Source of the DNA: an uncultured Oscillospiraceae bacterium | GTDB lineage: Bacteria > Bacillota > Clostridia > Oscillospirales > Oscillospiraceae | DNA: 64,000 nt | Direction: 5' to 3' | NCBI GenBank assembly: GCA_900757415.1 | Contig: CAAENU010000048.1 | Span: 1 to 64,000, forward strand | Part shown: positions 9,346 through 17,986 of the stretch, piece after piece | How the letters are laid out: the number at the start of each line of letters is the position of its first letter | Position numbering within the stretch: the first letter of the stretch is position 1 | The notes under the pieces: model-generated | The model's input: the letters and a program-made list of their open reading frames with translations, nothing else | The model's database searches: none | What the model was told of the DNA's origin: nothing | Program-made: the position numbers and the translations under genes

Positions 9346-9828
9346 TTAATCAAATCCAAACAGGCCCATGATCCGATGATAGAGATCCTTGTGCTCTTCA
9401 TACCAATCCTTCCGTTCCGCCAGCAGCCGCTCGGCATCGGCGTATTCCTCCAGTGCCTGACTGGTTTCCAGATAGCCTCTTGTCAGGATACGCATCCGCT
9501 TGCTCATATACTGCATGATGCTCATGATCTTGGCGGGCCGCTCCTGAAAATAGCGCCCGAAGTTTTCATGGGTGATGATGCTGCATGCCGTCTTTTCCAG
9601 CGCCACGGCGGTGGCATTCTGAGGCCTGGTCTCCAGAAAACCCACCAGTCCGAAAAATCCGTCGTCCGCCACCTCTGTCAACAGCCGCTGGCTGGGTTGC
9701 TGATAATCCACATACAAGGCCACCTGTCCCCGCAGCACATCAAAGATCGCCGGGACATACTCGCCCTGCCGGTAAACGATTTCACCCTTTTTGAAGATGT
9801 GCTCTGCCTCCTGATGATATTCTGTCAT
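9346..9828 (-). CDS. Cyclic-nucleotide-binding-domain protein without DNA-binding domain
   Basis: The 160-residue protein is mostly a CRP/FNR-type beta-barrel sensor domain (KGEIVYRQGEYVPAIFDVLRG at about 14-34, then FFGLVGFLE), followed by a long helix (about 107-150) like the CRP dimer helix. The chain ends without the winged helix of true CRP/FNR regulators, and the key cAMP-phosphate Arg-Ala pair is not clear, so ligand binding is uncertain. It may act as a dimeric sensor or partner protein. It lies 29 bp downstream of the gene at 9858-10277 and is probably cotranscribed. AAAGGAGG lies ahead of the ATG. Confidence 0.75.
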   Translation of the reverse strand: MTEYHQEAEHIFKKGEIVYRQGEYVPAIFDVLRGQVALYVDYQQPSQRLLTEVADDGFFGLVGFLETRPQNATAVALEKTACSIITHENFGRYFQERPAKIMSIMQYMSKRMRILTRGYLETSQALEEYADAERLLAERKDWYEEHKDLYHRIMGLFGFD

Positions 9829-9857
9829 TGCCCGATCCTCCTTTCCTGCGCGTCGGA

Positions 9858-10277
9858 TCAGAACATTTTGTCCACATAGGCGTTCAGCTTCTTGGCATTA
9901 TAGCTATCCTTGAAGGTGCTTTTGAAGCGCTGCACCGTCAGAGAATTGAACTGCAGGACCTTGCGGTATTTCATGATGCCTGCCACCAGTCCGAACAGGG
10001 CGCAGATGGGGCCAAAGGGCATCATTTTCACGGCGGAATAAACCACCGCCGCCGCCACGACCACCGAAATGATCACGCCTGCCAGCTGCTTTTTCGGCAG
10101 CAGCAGCTTCACATCTTCGGCGCTGATCACCCCCTCATCCACCATTGTCTGGGCAAACCGCTTCTGCACGCCAAAGGTGGAGATAGCCGACAGCACGATG
10201 GGCGCCAGCGCGAAAAAGCAGAACAGCGTGATTACCGCGTTCCAGAGAAAAACTCCAAATCCTTCCATATTTCCCAT
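9858..10277 (-). CDS. Small integral membrane protein, function unknown
   Basis: The 139-residue product has three hydrophobic segments (about 9-32, 68-85, 88-103) and a basic C-terminal tail of about 35 residues rich in Lys, Phe and Asn. No family was recognised. An ACGGAGGAA site precedes the ATG. It lies between the racemase-like gene and the cyclic-nucleotide-domain gene, all on the minus strand with short gaps, suggesting one transcript. Confidence 0.65.
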   Translation of the reverse strand: MGNMEGFGVFLWNAVITLFCFFALAPIVLSAISTFGVQKRFAQTMVDEGVISAEDVKLLLPKKQLAGVIISVVVAAAVVYSAVKMMPFGPICALFGLVAGIMKYRKVLQFNSLTVQRFKSTFKDSYNAKKLNAYVDKMF

Positions 10278-10304
10278 AATAGCGATTCCTCCGTTATCAT
10301 TATG

Positions 10305-11402
10305 TTATTCGCCGCAGAAGACGAAGCGCACATCCTCCCGCTCGGTCAGATACAGCAGATGGCTGTATCGCAGGGAGAAGGATACCGTGTCCCCCACACG
10401 CAGGGGCCTTCCGCAGTCCGCCACATCCAGAATGCAGTGGTCGGAGCTGCCGCCCACCACGGTGATTCCATTTTCCAGCGGGGTCAGCGTCTCCAGTTCG
10501 CCCACATCGGCCCGTCCCAGCGCCAGCAGCGCCCGGCGGCGCACGCCGCGATCCTCATATACCTGTGTGTGGCCAAACGCGTCGATGCAGAATTTTCCCT
10601 GCGGATAGGTGGGCTTGTCCCGCACCTCGATGACCTCGGCTGTCAGGATAAAGGTATCCATCCGCAGGTAATCCATATCCTGAATACCCCACAGCTTTTG
10701 CAGGTCATAGCCCAGCAGGATGTTTTCGCCAATGCGCAGATGGTTGATTGCCGATGGCATGGTGTTCCAGTGCACCAGCGTGTAAGAGCTGGTGGCGCCG
10801 CCGGATATGATCTCCAGCCTGCGGCCGATGGCCTGCTCTATCTGCCGTGCCCGGTCGGTCAGCTGCTCCATCTTGTCGGGCGTAGGCTGTATGGAACCAT
10901 AGCAGGTCAGATTCACGCCGATGCCCGCCAGATGGACATGGGGAAGATCCCGCTCCACATGGAGGCATACCTCCGTCATCTCGTCCGCATCCCAAAAACC
11001 CTCGCGCAGATCGCCTAAGTCGGCCATCACGATCACGCGGTGGGTCTTGCCCTGTCGGCGGCATTCCTGCTCCAGTGCGTCCAGCGTGTCCCGTTCGCTT
11101 TGCAGCGATGTTTCGCACAGCGCCACCGTGTCAGGCAATTCCGACAACCCGGGAATCCGGATCAGGAGAAACGGTCCGTCCACACCGGCCGCCCTGCACC
11201 GGGCGACCTGTTCCAGACGGCTTGTGCCGATCTGAGCCGCGCCCGCCTGAAGCATTGTGCGGGCCACCTGCGGCATACCGCCCACGCCCTTGATTACCCC
11301 GCATACGCCGATCCCCTGCGCCCTGCAGCGCGAAATCACATGCCGGGCGTTGTCATACAGCCTGTCCAGATGTACTTCCAGACAGGGAAATTGCCGGTTC
11401 AT
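10305..11402 (-). CDS. Ornithine racemase / alanine racemase N-domain family enzyme
   Basis: PLP enzyme of the predicted amino-acid racemase family that includes clostridial ornithine racemase. The 365-residue product has the alanine-racemase-like TIM barrel with GVIKGVGG (the lysine expected to hold PLP, about residue 38), HVHLAGIGVNLTCYG, and SGGATSSY for phosphate binding; the C-terminal part is beta-rich. Start 11402 is chosen because GAGGTG precedes it; an in-frame ATG 30 bp upstream has no site. A true alanine racemase lies at 23484, so a different substrate is likely. Ornithine racemase feeds D-ornithine into Stickland-type fermentation; the role here is inferred from family only. Confidence 0.75.
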   Translation of the reverse strand: MNRQFPCLEVHLDRLYDNARHVISRCRAQGIGVCGVIKGVGGMPQVARTMLQAGAAQIGTSRLEQVARCRAAGVDGPFLLIRIPGLSELPDTVALCETSLQSERDTLDALEQECRRQGKTHRVIVMADLGDLREGFWDADEMTEVCLHVERDLPHVHLAGIGVNLTCYGSIQPTPDKMEQLTDRARQIEQAIGRRLEIISGGATSSYTLVHWNTMPSAINHLRIGENILLGYDLQKLWGIQDMDYLRMDTFILTAEVIEVRDKPTYPQGKFCIDAFGHTQVYEDRGVRRRALLALGRADVGELETLTPLENGITVVGGSSDHCILDVADCGRPLRVGDTVSFSLRYSHLLYLTEREDVRFVFCGE

Positions 11403-11514
11403 GGTATTCACCTCATTTTTTATCAGTACCAATCAGTATACCATATCTTTTTCCATAAAGCCACATATATTTTGCACCCGTTCCTGAAAAGAACGGTAAA
11501 GTTTTCTGATCCTC

Positions 11515-11543
11515 TTGCAAAAAGTTGTCCTATTGCCTATAAT
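11515..11543 (+). promoter_or_regulatory. Sigma-A promoter for the DHHW lipoprotein gene
   Basis: TTGCAA and TATAAT separated by 17 bp, 49 bp before the ATG at 11592. Confidence 0.8.
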
Positions 11544-11591
11544 CGTGCGTAGAAATAGAAACAAGCCCCAAGTAAGAAAGGAAGCTTTTCC

Positions 11592-12932
11592 ATGAAAAAG
11601 ATCATTTTACTGACAGCATTGCTTTTTCTGCTGTCGTTGGCGCTGAGCGGCTGCCATAAGCATGTTTCCGCCGCACCCGCCACCTGTACCGAGCCGGAGG
11701 TGTGTACCGAGTGCGGCAAGGTCATGACTGAGGCACTGGGCCACGATCCCGGCCCGGATGCCACCTGCACTGCGCCGCAGACCTGCCAGCGCTGCGGTAT
11801 TGAGCTCTCGCCCCAGCTGCCCCATACCTCTGCCGGTCCCGCCACCTGTACCGAGGCGGAGGTGTGCTCCGTGTGCGGCACGGTCATTACGCCCGCGCTG
11901 GGCCACTCGGTGGGTGAGGATGGCGTGTGCACGGTCTGCGGCAAACAGATCGTGCCTGCGGGTCAGCGCTACATTGCGCCCGGAAAGGGGAGTGCCGTAT
12001 CCTCTGATGATGCCGCCTCTGTGGCGGCGGAGACTGCTGGCGACGGCCATTACCATAATACCATTGCCGCCTACTATGCCAACGCCGTCCTGGTGTGCGG
12101 AGATTACGGCGTGGAGTATTTTGACCCTGATCCCTCCGGCTCCGGCGCCTATGCCGATACGGTGAACCGCTTTGCCGCCAAGTATCCCGGCATTCATGTG
12201 ACCTGCCTGCTGACGCCGAAATGCTGCGCCTATCATGCCCCGGCGGACTATACCGATCCCCATGACGATATTGCCCAATTTATTCGCTCCACCTATGGCA
12301 AAATGGATGGCTCCGTTACCACCGTGGACTGCATGGGCCTGATGGATCAGCACGCCGGCGAGTATATGTTTTACCGCACCGACCATCACTGGACCAGCCT
12401 GGGTGCCTACTATGCTTCTGCGGCCTATTGTCAGGCCAACGGCATTACCCCTTGGGAGCTGGACAGCTATGATACCGTGATCCGCACAGGCTTTACCGGA
12501 TCGTTATACATGTATGGCGGACATCCTGCGGAGTTGACCGCCAATCCTGACTACTCTGTGGCGCGTTTTCCCCACGCGGGTTATTCCATGGTCTATTACC
12601 GTGACGGCGTGCAGTATAACGGTCAGGCGGTCAACGGCGGTACTTCCGAATACGCCGGCATGTTTATGTGCGGCGATCAGCCGCTGACCGTGATCACCAC
12701 CGACAACCAAAACGGAAAGACCCTGCTGGTGTTCAAGGAGTCCTATGGCAATGCGTTCATCCCCTATATGATCGACTACTACCAGCGCATCGTGGTGGTG
12801 GATATCCGAGAGAATGTGGGCAGCGTGGCCACTCTCATCAGCCAATACAGCGTTACCGATGCACTGTTTATCAATAACTGTCAGGCGGTTACCAGTCTGC
12901 AGAGCAATCTGGACAGCCGCGCTCTTTCCTGA
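11592..12932 (+). CDS. DHHW-family lipoprotein with cysteine-rich repeats
   Basis: The 446-residue exported lipoprotein has a signal peptide ending in the lipobox LSGC (Cys21). Residues about 30-115 hold four cysteine units of the form C-x5-C-x2-CG followed by ALGH-like segments, resembling repeat modules of clostridial surface proteins. The rest is a DHHW-domain protein with the diagnostic TDHHWTSLGAYYA motif (about 260) and a late FKESYGNAF segment, an AlgX/SGNH-like fold linked to acetylation or handling of cell-surface polysaccharide. The usual partner MBOAT acyltransferase is not nearby. Its own promoter lies 49 bp upstream, and the aminopeptidase gene follows after 32 bp. Confidence 0.82.
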   Translation: MKKIILLTALLFLLSLALSGCHKHVSAAPATCTEPEVCTECGKVMTEALGHDPGPDATCTAPQTCQRCGIELSPQLPHTSAGPATCTEAEVCSVCGTVITPALGHSVGEDGVCTVCGKQIVPAGQRYIAPGKGSAVSSDDAASVAAETAGDGHYHNTIAAYYANAVLVCGDYGVEYFDPDPSGSGAYADTVNRFAAKYPGIHVTCLLTPKCCAYHAPADYTDPHDDIAQFIRSTYGKMDGSVTTVDCMGLMDQHAGEYMFYRTDHHWTSLGAYYASAAYCQANGITPWELDSYDTVIRTGFTGSLYMYGGHPAELTANPDYSVARFPHAGYSMVYYRDGVQYNGQAVNGGTSEYAGMFMCGDQPLTVITTDNQNGKTLLVFKESYGNAFIPYMIDYYQRIVVVDIRENVGSVATLISQYSVTDALFINNCQAVTSLQSNLDSRALS

Positions 12933-12964
12933 ATGACAAATGAGATATAAGGAGGAACCATTCC

Positions 12965-14359
12965 ATGAGTGAAAAAAGCAAGCTGGGCAAGGCCCTGCTG
13001 TATGCCCCTCAAAACGGGTATGACCGTTTCAATGAGACGGAAAAGGCCGCCATGCATGATTATTGCGAGGCCTATAAGGACTTTCTGAACCACGGCAAGA
13101 CCGAGCGCCTTTGCGTGGAGTACTGCATCAAGCTGGCCGAGGAGCGGGGGTTTGTACCGTTCAAGGCCGGTATGTCCCTGAAAACAGGCGATAAGGTGTA
13201 TTGCAACAACCGCGGAAAGGGCATCATGCTGGCGGTGATCGGCCAGGAGCCGCTGTCCTGCGGCGCCAATATCGCCGCCGCCCACACCGACGCACCCCGT
13301 CTGGATCTGAAACCCCGACCCCTGTATGAGGATACGGAGCTGGCATATTTCAAGACCCATCACTATGGCGGCATCCGTAAATACCAGTGGGTCACCATTC
13401 CGCTGGAGCTTCACGGTGTGGTTACCCTTGCCGATGGTACGGTGCTGCCTGTTCATATCGGCGATAAGCCGGAGGATCCCCAGTTCATTATCAACGACCT
13501 GCTGCCCCATCTGGGCCGCGAGCAGAGCAAAAAGCCTTTGGGCGAGGCCATTCCCAGCGAGAGCCTGAATATTCTGGTGGGCTCCATGCCGGTGGAGGAT
13601 GAGGACGAGAAGCACCGCTTCAAGCTGGCTGTCATGCAGCTGCTGCATGAGCGGTACGGCATGGTGGAGGAGGACTTTATCTCCGCCGAGCTGGAGGCTG
13701 TCCCTGCCGGACAGGCTCGGGATATCGGGTTTGACCGCAGCCTGATCGCCAGCTATGGCCATGATGACCGCGTCTGCGCCTATGCGGAGCTGGCCGGCCT
13801 GTTCGACGCCGAGGTGCCGAAGCGTACAGCCGTGTGCATTTTCGCCGACAAGGAGGAGATCGGCAGCGAGGGTGTGTCCGGTATGCTGTCCGCCGCCTTC
13901 GACAAGTTTATGGGCGAGCTGTGCGATACGCAGGGCGTGCTGCTGCGGGACTGCTTTGCCAATTCCTTCTGCGTCAGCGCCGATGTGACCGCGGCCTATG
14001 ACCCCAATTTTGCCGAGGTGTACGATAAGCGTAACGCTGCTTTCATCAATTACGGTGTGGGCCTGTGCAAATATACAGGTGCCGGCGGGAAATCCGGCGC
14101 CTCCGATGCCAGCGCCGAGGTGGTGGGCAAGCTGCGCCGCCTGCTGAATGAGGAAAACGTGTTCTGGCAGATGGCCGAACTGGGCAAGACCGATGCCGGC
14201 GGCGGCGGAACGGTGGCCAAGTTTATGGCCCAGCGCAATATCGATACCATCGATGCCGGCGTGCCGGTGCTGAGCATGCACGCCCCTTATGAAACGGTGG
14301 CCAAGCTGGACTGCTACATGACCTACCGCTGCATGAAAGCTGTGTTTGAGAAAGCGTGA
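12965..14359 (+). CDS. apeA: M18 family aminopeptidase
   Basis: Zinc aminopeptidase that removes N-terminal residues from peptides in the cytoplasm, tetrahedral-complex family M18. The 464-residue length is typical. Visible motifs are AAHTDAPRLDLK with a metal His and Asp (about residue 104), HYGGIRKYQW, the DKEEIGSEG region with the catalytic and ligand Glu residues, and the C-terminal MHAPYE with the last His ligand. GGAGG lies 9 bp before the ATG. It would supply free amino acids, useful for an amino-acid fermenter, although it is not in an operon with fermentation genes. Confidence 0.93.
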   Translation: MSEKSKLGKALLYAPQNGYDRFNETEKAAMHDYCEAYKDFLNHGKTERLCVEYCIKLAEERGFVPFKAGMSLKTGDKVYCNNRGKGIMLAVIGQEPLSCGANIAAAHTDAPRLDLKPRPLYEDTELAYFKTHHYGGIRKYQWVTIPLELHGVVTLADGTVLPVHIGDKPEDPQFIINDLLPHLGREQSKKPLGEAIPSESLNILVGSMPVEDEDEKHRFKLAVMQLLHERYGMVEEDFISAELEAVPAGQARDIGFDRSLIASYGHDDRVCAYAELAGLFDAEVPKRTAVCIFADKEEIGSEGVSGMLSAAFDKFMGELCDTQGVLLRDCFANSFCVSADVTAAYDPNFAEVYDKRNAAFINYGVGLCKYTGAGGKSGASDASAEVVGKLRRLLNEENVFWQMAELGKTDAGGGGTVAKFMAQRNIDTIDAGVPVLSMHAPYETVAKLDCYMTYRCMKAVFEKA

Positions 14360-14365
14360 TATAAG

Positions 14366-14400
14366 AAAATGCTCCATTCCGTTGGGAATGGAGCATTTTT
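14366..14400. terminator. Intrinsic terminator after apeA
   Basis: AAAATGCTCCATTCC-gttg-GGAATGGAGCATTTTT, with T/A runs on both sides. It can serve apeA and, in reverse, the LysR gene. Confidence 0.9.
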
Positions 14401-14445
14401 CAATCTGCCGGGGCAGGGATAGCATACTTCTTGAATGATAAATCG

Positions 14446-15339
14446 TTATCCGCCCTGTACGCTTTCGCGGATGTGACCGGCAAACCGCTGGGCGGCCGCC
14501 GTCTGCGGTACGCCCCGCAGGACGCACATGTCCACACTGCGGCGGGGAATGTCAAAGGATGTCTGCAATTTCCGCAGCCGTCCGCTTTCCAGATCCTTGC
14601 GCACGAACTCCTCCGTTACGCCTGCCACGCCGAAGCCGATGGCGGCCAGATCCACCAGCAGGCTTCTGGCGCCCAGCTCGATCTCGGGGTTGAGACGCAG
14701 GCCGTTCTGCAGGAAGTACTTTTCCAGATACAGCCGGGAGCTGGCTTTACGCTCCAGCAGGATCAGCGGGAAATCCGCAATCTCGGACAGCGTGTATACA
14801 TGGTCAAAATCGCAGGGGTATTCCGGACTTGCCACAAAGATGGAATGAGTGGCAAAGCAGGGAATGGTTTCAAAGCTGCCCTCGCCGGGGGTGCTGGCAA
14901 AGGCGATGTCCACCTTGCCGGACTGCAGCAATCCCAGCACCTTGTGGCTGCGCCCGGAAACGATCTGAATATGAATGGCCGGATACTGCTTGTGAAAGCT
15001 GTCCAGATGGGGCAGCAGGAACTGGCTTGTCACCGTATCGGATGCGCCGATGGTCAGGTGACCCATCTGCAATTCCCGTGTCTGGCTCAGCTTGGCCTCG
15101 CCGGTTTCCAGCAGGCCGATAGCGCTGCGCACATATTCATACAGCAGCTTGCCGTCCGCGGTCAGCGTCACGCCGCGGCTGTTGCGGGCGAAAAGCCGTG
15201 TCTGCAGGTCGCTCTCCAGCTGTTTGATGGACTGGCTTACAGCGGATTGGCTGATATATAACGCCTGTGCCGCGGCGGTGATATTTCCCGCCTCCGCAAC
15301 TTCCTTAAACACCTTGTAAAGCTCCAGCTTAACGCCCAT
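14446..15339 (-). CDS. LysR-family transcriptional regulator
   Basis: The 297-residue LTTR has an N-terminal winged helix-turn-helix (about 5-64, with AGNITAAAQALYISQSAVSQ) and a periplasmic-binding-like effector domain (about 90-290). The start at 15339 gives MGVKLELYKVF; AGAGGATGAG precedes it at good spacing, while ATG codons further upstream overlap that site. The divergent neighbour begins at 15520, so the 180-bp gap is the natural place for operators; no target enzyme gene is obvious. The effector is unknown. Confidence 0.9.
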   Translation of the reverse strand: MGVKLELYKVFKEVAEAGNITAAAQALYISQSAVSQSIKQLESDLQTRLFARNSRGVTLTADGKLLYEYVRSAIGLLETGEAKLSQTRELQMGHLTIGASDTVTSQFLLPHLDSFHKQYPAIHIQIVSGRSHKVLGLLQSGKVDIAFASTPGEGSFETIPCFATHSIFVASPEYPCDFDHVYTLSEIADFPLILLERKASSRLYLEKYFLQNGLRLNPEIELGARSLLVDLAAIGFGVAGVTEEFVRKDLESGRLRKLQTSFDIPRRSVDMCVLRGVPQTAAAQRFAGHIRESVQGG

Positions 15340-15431
15340 AGATCTCATCCTCTCATAAGTTGCAATGATATGCCGCAAAGCAAATATCCAAAATAATTAT
15401 ACTATATCAGTAGGTAAATGCAAGCGCCAAT

Positions 15432-15460
15432 TTGACGTTTTTTCATCCTTGTGTTACAAT
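15432..15460 (+). promoter_or_regulatory. Sigma-A promoter, TTGACG-17-TACAAT
   Basis: Near-consensus promoter 60 bp upstream of the gene at 15520 and divergent from the LysR gene, so it could be under LysR control. Confidence 0.8.
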
Positions 15461-15519
15461 GCAATATGGTAAATAGGCCGATGTGATCAAGTGGGCCAAG
15501 TCTGAACTGAGGTGAGCAT

Positions 15520-16044
15520 ATGCAGCAATTGAAGCGTGCATGGAATAATCAGGACCTGACAAATAAGGTGATCCTTGTCACCGGTGTGGTGATGGCGGTC
15601 ATCTGTCTGGTCATGGGACAGGGGTTGTACAGCGTGGTGTTCATTGTGCTGATGCTGGCCTTTACCGTGGCCCATACCGGCCAGCGAACCAAACGCCTGC
15701 GCCGCCTGTATGGCGGCATGTACTTCCACATGCCGGACGGCGAGGTGTTTCCCATGGATTTTGATCATGTCCGCGCCGAATATGTCAAGGGTCAGCAGGG
15801 AAAGTATGCTGACCGGCTGGTGTCGCTGTGGTTTCCCTATTGGCGCGTCAATGAGGACGGTTTTCTGGATACCGGCTACGGATTGGAGATCGACCTGAAG
15901 GATTTTGCGGATCCTGACGGTTTGCTGCCCCAACTGAAGCGGGATGAGTTTATCTATGTCACGGGTCATATTCGCGCCAAGCGCCGCGATTACTTCTGCG
16001 TTGACCGGGTAGAGGAGCTTCGCCGGCAGGAGACACGGCCATGA
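15520..16044 (+). CDS. Membrane-anchored protein, function unknown
   Basis: The 174-residue product has two adjacent hydrophobic segments (about 17-33 and 36-51), then a basic stretch (QRTKRLRRLYGG) and a soluble domain of about 110 residues rich in aromatic and acidic residues. No known family was recognised. GAGGTGAG precedes the ATG. It overlaps the next gene by 4 bp (ATGA), so the two are translationally coupled. The pair has its own strong promoter and may belong to the adjacent LysR regulon. Confidence 0.7.
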   Translation: MQQLKRAWNNQDLTNKVILVTGVVMAVICLVMGQGLYSVVFIVLMLAFTVAHTGQRTKRLRRLYGGMYFHMPDGEVFPMDFDHVRAEYVKGQQGKYADRLVSLWFPYWRVNEDGFLDTGYGLEIDLKDFADPDGLLPQLKRDEFIYVTGHIRAKRRDYFCVDRVEELRRQETRP

Positions 16045-16367
16045 GGAACCGGCGCGGCGATCTGCTCTCCTTTATCCACGGTGTCGTCAACCTGATCTGG
16101 CCTGTGTTTGCCTACGATCTGGCCGAACTGGCATCGCTGATTATAGGAGGTTACAGCTGGGCCACCATGGTGCCCTCCACCATTATGCTGATCCTGCCCA
16201 TCGTGTCGGATGTGGCGGCTATCGTCATGGCCGGCGTGCGCTATTACCGGCGGCAGAATGTGCTGTCGCTGATGGGGCTGATTTTTTCCATCGCGGCGCT
16301 GGCGCTGTACTATATTCTGCGGGTGATGATGCATTTCTCGTTGGGGTGGCTGGAGCCGGCGATATAA
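16041..16367 (+). CDS. Small membrane protein, function unknown
   Basis: The 108-residue product has three hydrophobic segments (about 12-38, 42-64, 75-93). It is coupled to the gene at 15520 by a 4-bp overlap. No homologous family was recognised; the pair may form a membrane complex. Confidence 0.65.
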   Translation: MRNRRGDLLSFIHGVVNLIWPVFAYDLAELASLIIGGYSWATMVPSTIMLILPIVSDVAAIVMAGVRYYRRQNVLSLMGLIFSIAALALYYILRVMMHFSLGWLEPAI

Positions 16368-16369
16368 AC

Positions 16370-16585
16370 TGGCGCAAAATCTAACAATTTTGCTGCCAAA
16401 AAGGCTTGCGGCCGACTGCGCTCGTCCATTGTTAGTGCGGTGTAAATTCAGGTGGATGCTACAGCGGCATAGCCGCTGGGATCGACACTAAAAATATGCC
16501 ACTGGCATATTTTCTTAACGTGCGACGTCAGAAAAATGATTTGATTTTTTCGCGCCTGCGGGCGCGAATTCTGTGAAGCTTTAGA
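16370..16585. repeat. Dispersed intergenic repeat, copy B
   Basis: The 240-bp gene-free gap before rimM is mostly repeat. Its left part (GGCGCAAAATCTAACAATTTT, then GCCAAAAAGGCTTGCGG) resembles 25838-25885. Its right part (ATATTTTCTTAACG, GACGTCAGAAAAATGAT, then CGCGCCTGCGGGCGCG and GAATTCTGTGAAG) resembles copies A and C. Short palindromes such as CGCGCC-tgc-GGGCGCG are embedded. No open frame with a ribosome site was seen. Confidence 0.55.
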
Positions 16586-16605
16586 AGCTTTAGGAGTTTT
16601 ATTCT

Positions 16606-17112
16606 ATGAAACAAGAACTGATCCCCGTTGGCACCATTGTCAACGCCCATGGCATCCGGGGCGAGGTAAAGCTGAACCCTGTTGGTTTCGATCCCGCTTT
16701 TCTGGCGGAATTTGACCGCTTTAATATTGGCGGAAAGGAGACGGCGGTGTGCTCCGCCCGCGTTCACAAGTCCGTGCTGCTGCTGACACTGCCGGGGGTG
16801 GAGGATATGGACGCGGCGCTGGCGCTGAAAGGTAAAAGCGTATGCATCTATGCAGAAGATGTGGAGCTGCCGGAGGGGGAGTATTTCGACGCCGAGCTGG
16901 AGGGCTGCACCGTGGTAGACGACGCCACCGGCGAAGCGCTGGGGACGCTCAGGCGTGTGCTGCACTATCCGGCCCACAAGGTCTATGAGGTGAAAGGGGA
17001 ACGGGAGTATCTGATCCCCGCCGTGCCTCAGGTTTTTATCGCTGCGGTGGATATCGACGCGGGCGTGGTGCGCGTTCACATGATGAAAGGATTGGCAAGC
17101 GATGAGAATTGA
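16606..17112 (+). CDS. rimM: Ribosome maturation factor RimM
   Basis: Assists maturation of the 30S subunit head by binding S19. The 168-residue length is typical. The N-terminal RimM barrel contains IVNAHGIRGEVKL (about 10-22), and the C-terminal PRC-barrel contains GTLRRVLHYPAHKVYEV and a late DIDAGVVRVHM. TAGGAG precedes the ATG. The gene overlaps trmD by 11 bp, the conserved rimM-trmD order of the rpsP-rimM-trmD-rplS operon. Neither rpsP nor rplS is adjacent here. Confidence 0.96.
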   Translation: MKQELIPVGTIVNAHGIRGEVKLNPVGFDPAFLAEFDRFNIGGKETAVCSARVHKSVLLLTLPGVEDMDAALALKGKSVCIYAEDVELPEGEYFDAELEGCTVVDDATGEALGTLRRVLHYPAHKVYEVKGEREYLIPAVPQVFIAAVDIDAGVVRVHMMKGLASDEN

Positions 17113-17881
17113 TATCATGACGCTGTTTCCCGATGCCATCCACGCCATGATGGACCAGTCCATCATCGGCCGCGCACAGGAACGGGGATACATCACCATT
17201 GCCACCCATCAGATCCGTGATTATACTACCAACAAGCAGATGCAGGTGGACGATTATCCCTACGGCGGCGGCCGCGGCGCGGTGATGCAGGCCGATCCCC
17301 TGTATCGCTGCTGGCAGCATATCTGCGACAAGGCCGGGCAGCGGGTGCATACGATCTACATGTCCCCCTGCGGACGCACCTTTGACCAGCAGGTGGCCCG
17401 CGAACTGAAAGTGGCGTATGACCGCCTGATCCTTGTCTGCGGCCATTATGAGGGTGTGGACGAGCGCTTTTTGGAGGAGTGTGTGGACGAGGAGCTGTCG
17501 TTGGGAGATTTTGTACTCACCGGCGGCGAGATCCCGGCGATGGCGGTGGCGGATTGCCTGTGCCGCATGGTGCCGGGCGTCCTGCCGGAAGAGAGCTGCT
17601 ATACCGAGGAGAGCCATTGGGACGGACTGCTGGAATATCCCCAGTACTCCCGCCCGGAGGAGTGGCATGGCCGCAAGGTGCCCGCCGTGCTGCTCAGCGG
17701 CCACCACGGCAACGTGGCGGATTGGCGCAAAAAGGAGAGCTATAAGCGCACCATGCTGCGCCGTCCCGATCTGTTTGCGCAGTTTGACGAGAAAAAGCTG
17801 ACCACCAAGCATGACCGAAAGGTGCTGGCGGAGGCAAAAGCCGAATTTGCCGCCATGCAGGCGGAGAAAACGGAAGAATAA
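17102..17881 (+). CDS. trmD: tRNA (guanine-N1-)-methyltransferase TrmD
   Basis: Methylates G37 of tRNAs with G36, preventing +1 frameshifts; SAM-dependent SPOUT enzyme. The 259-residue length is normal. Visible are the N-terminal MRIDIMTLFPDA, YGGGRGAVMQADP, GHYEGVDERF and the knot motif ELSLGDFVLTGGEIPAM that binds SAM. The start lies inside the end of rimM. Three hairpins follow the stop codon. Confidence 0.97.
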   Translation: MRIDIMTLFPDAIHAMMDQSIIGRAQERGYITIATHQIRDYTTNKQMQVDDYPYGGGRGAVMQADPLYRCWQHICDKAGQRVHTIYMSPCGRTFDQQVARELKVAYDRLILVCGHYEGVDERFLEECVDEELSLGDFVLTGGEIPAMAVADCLCRMVPGVLPEESCYTEESHWDGLLEYPQYSRPEEWHGRKVPAVLLSGHHGNVADWRKKESYKRTMLRRPDLFAQFDEKKLTTKHDRKVLAEAKAEFAAMQAEKTEE

Positions 17882-17887
17882 ATCAAA

Positions 17888-17974
17888 TCCCGGCGGCTCA
17901 AAAGGCCGCCGGGACGTATTGCCTTTTGCGGCAATATGAAAAACAGGAAGCCATCCATCGGATGGCTTCCTGCT
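17888..17974. terminator. Hairpin cluster between converging trmD and pheT
   Basis: Three successive hairpins: CCCGGCGGC-tcaaaa-GGCCGCCGGG (17888-17912), TATTGCC-ttt-tgcGGCAATA (17918-17936) and CAGGAAGCCATCC-atc-GGATGGCTTCCTG (17944-17972). The last is followed by a weak T-rich run. Confidence 0.7.
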
Positions 17975-17986
17975 TTATAGGCAGCT

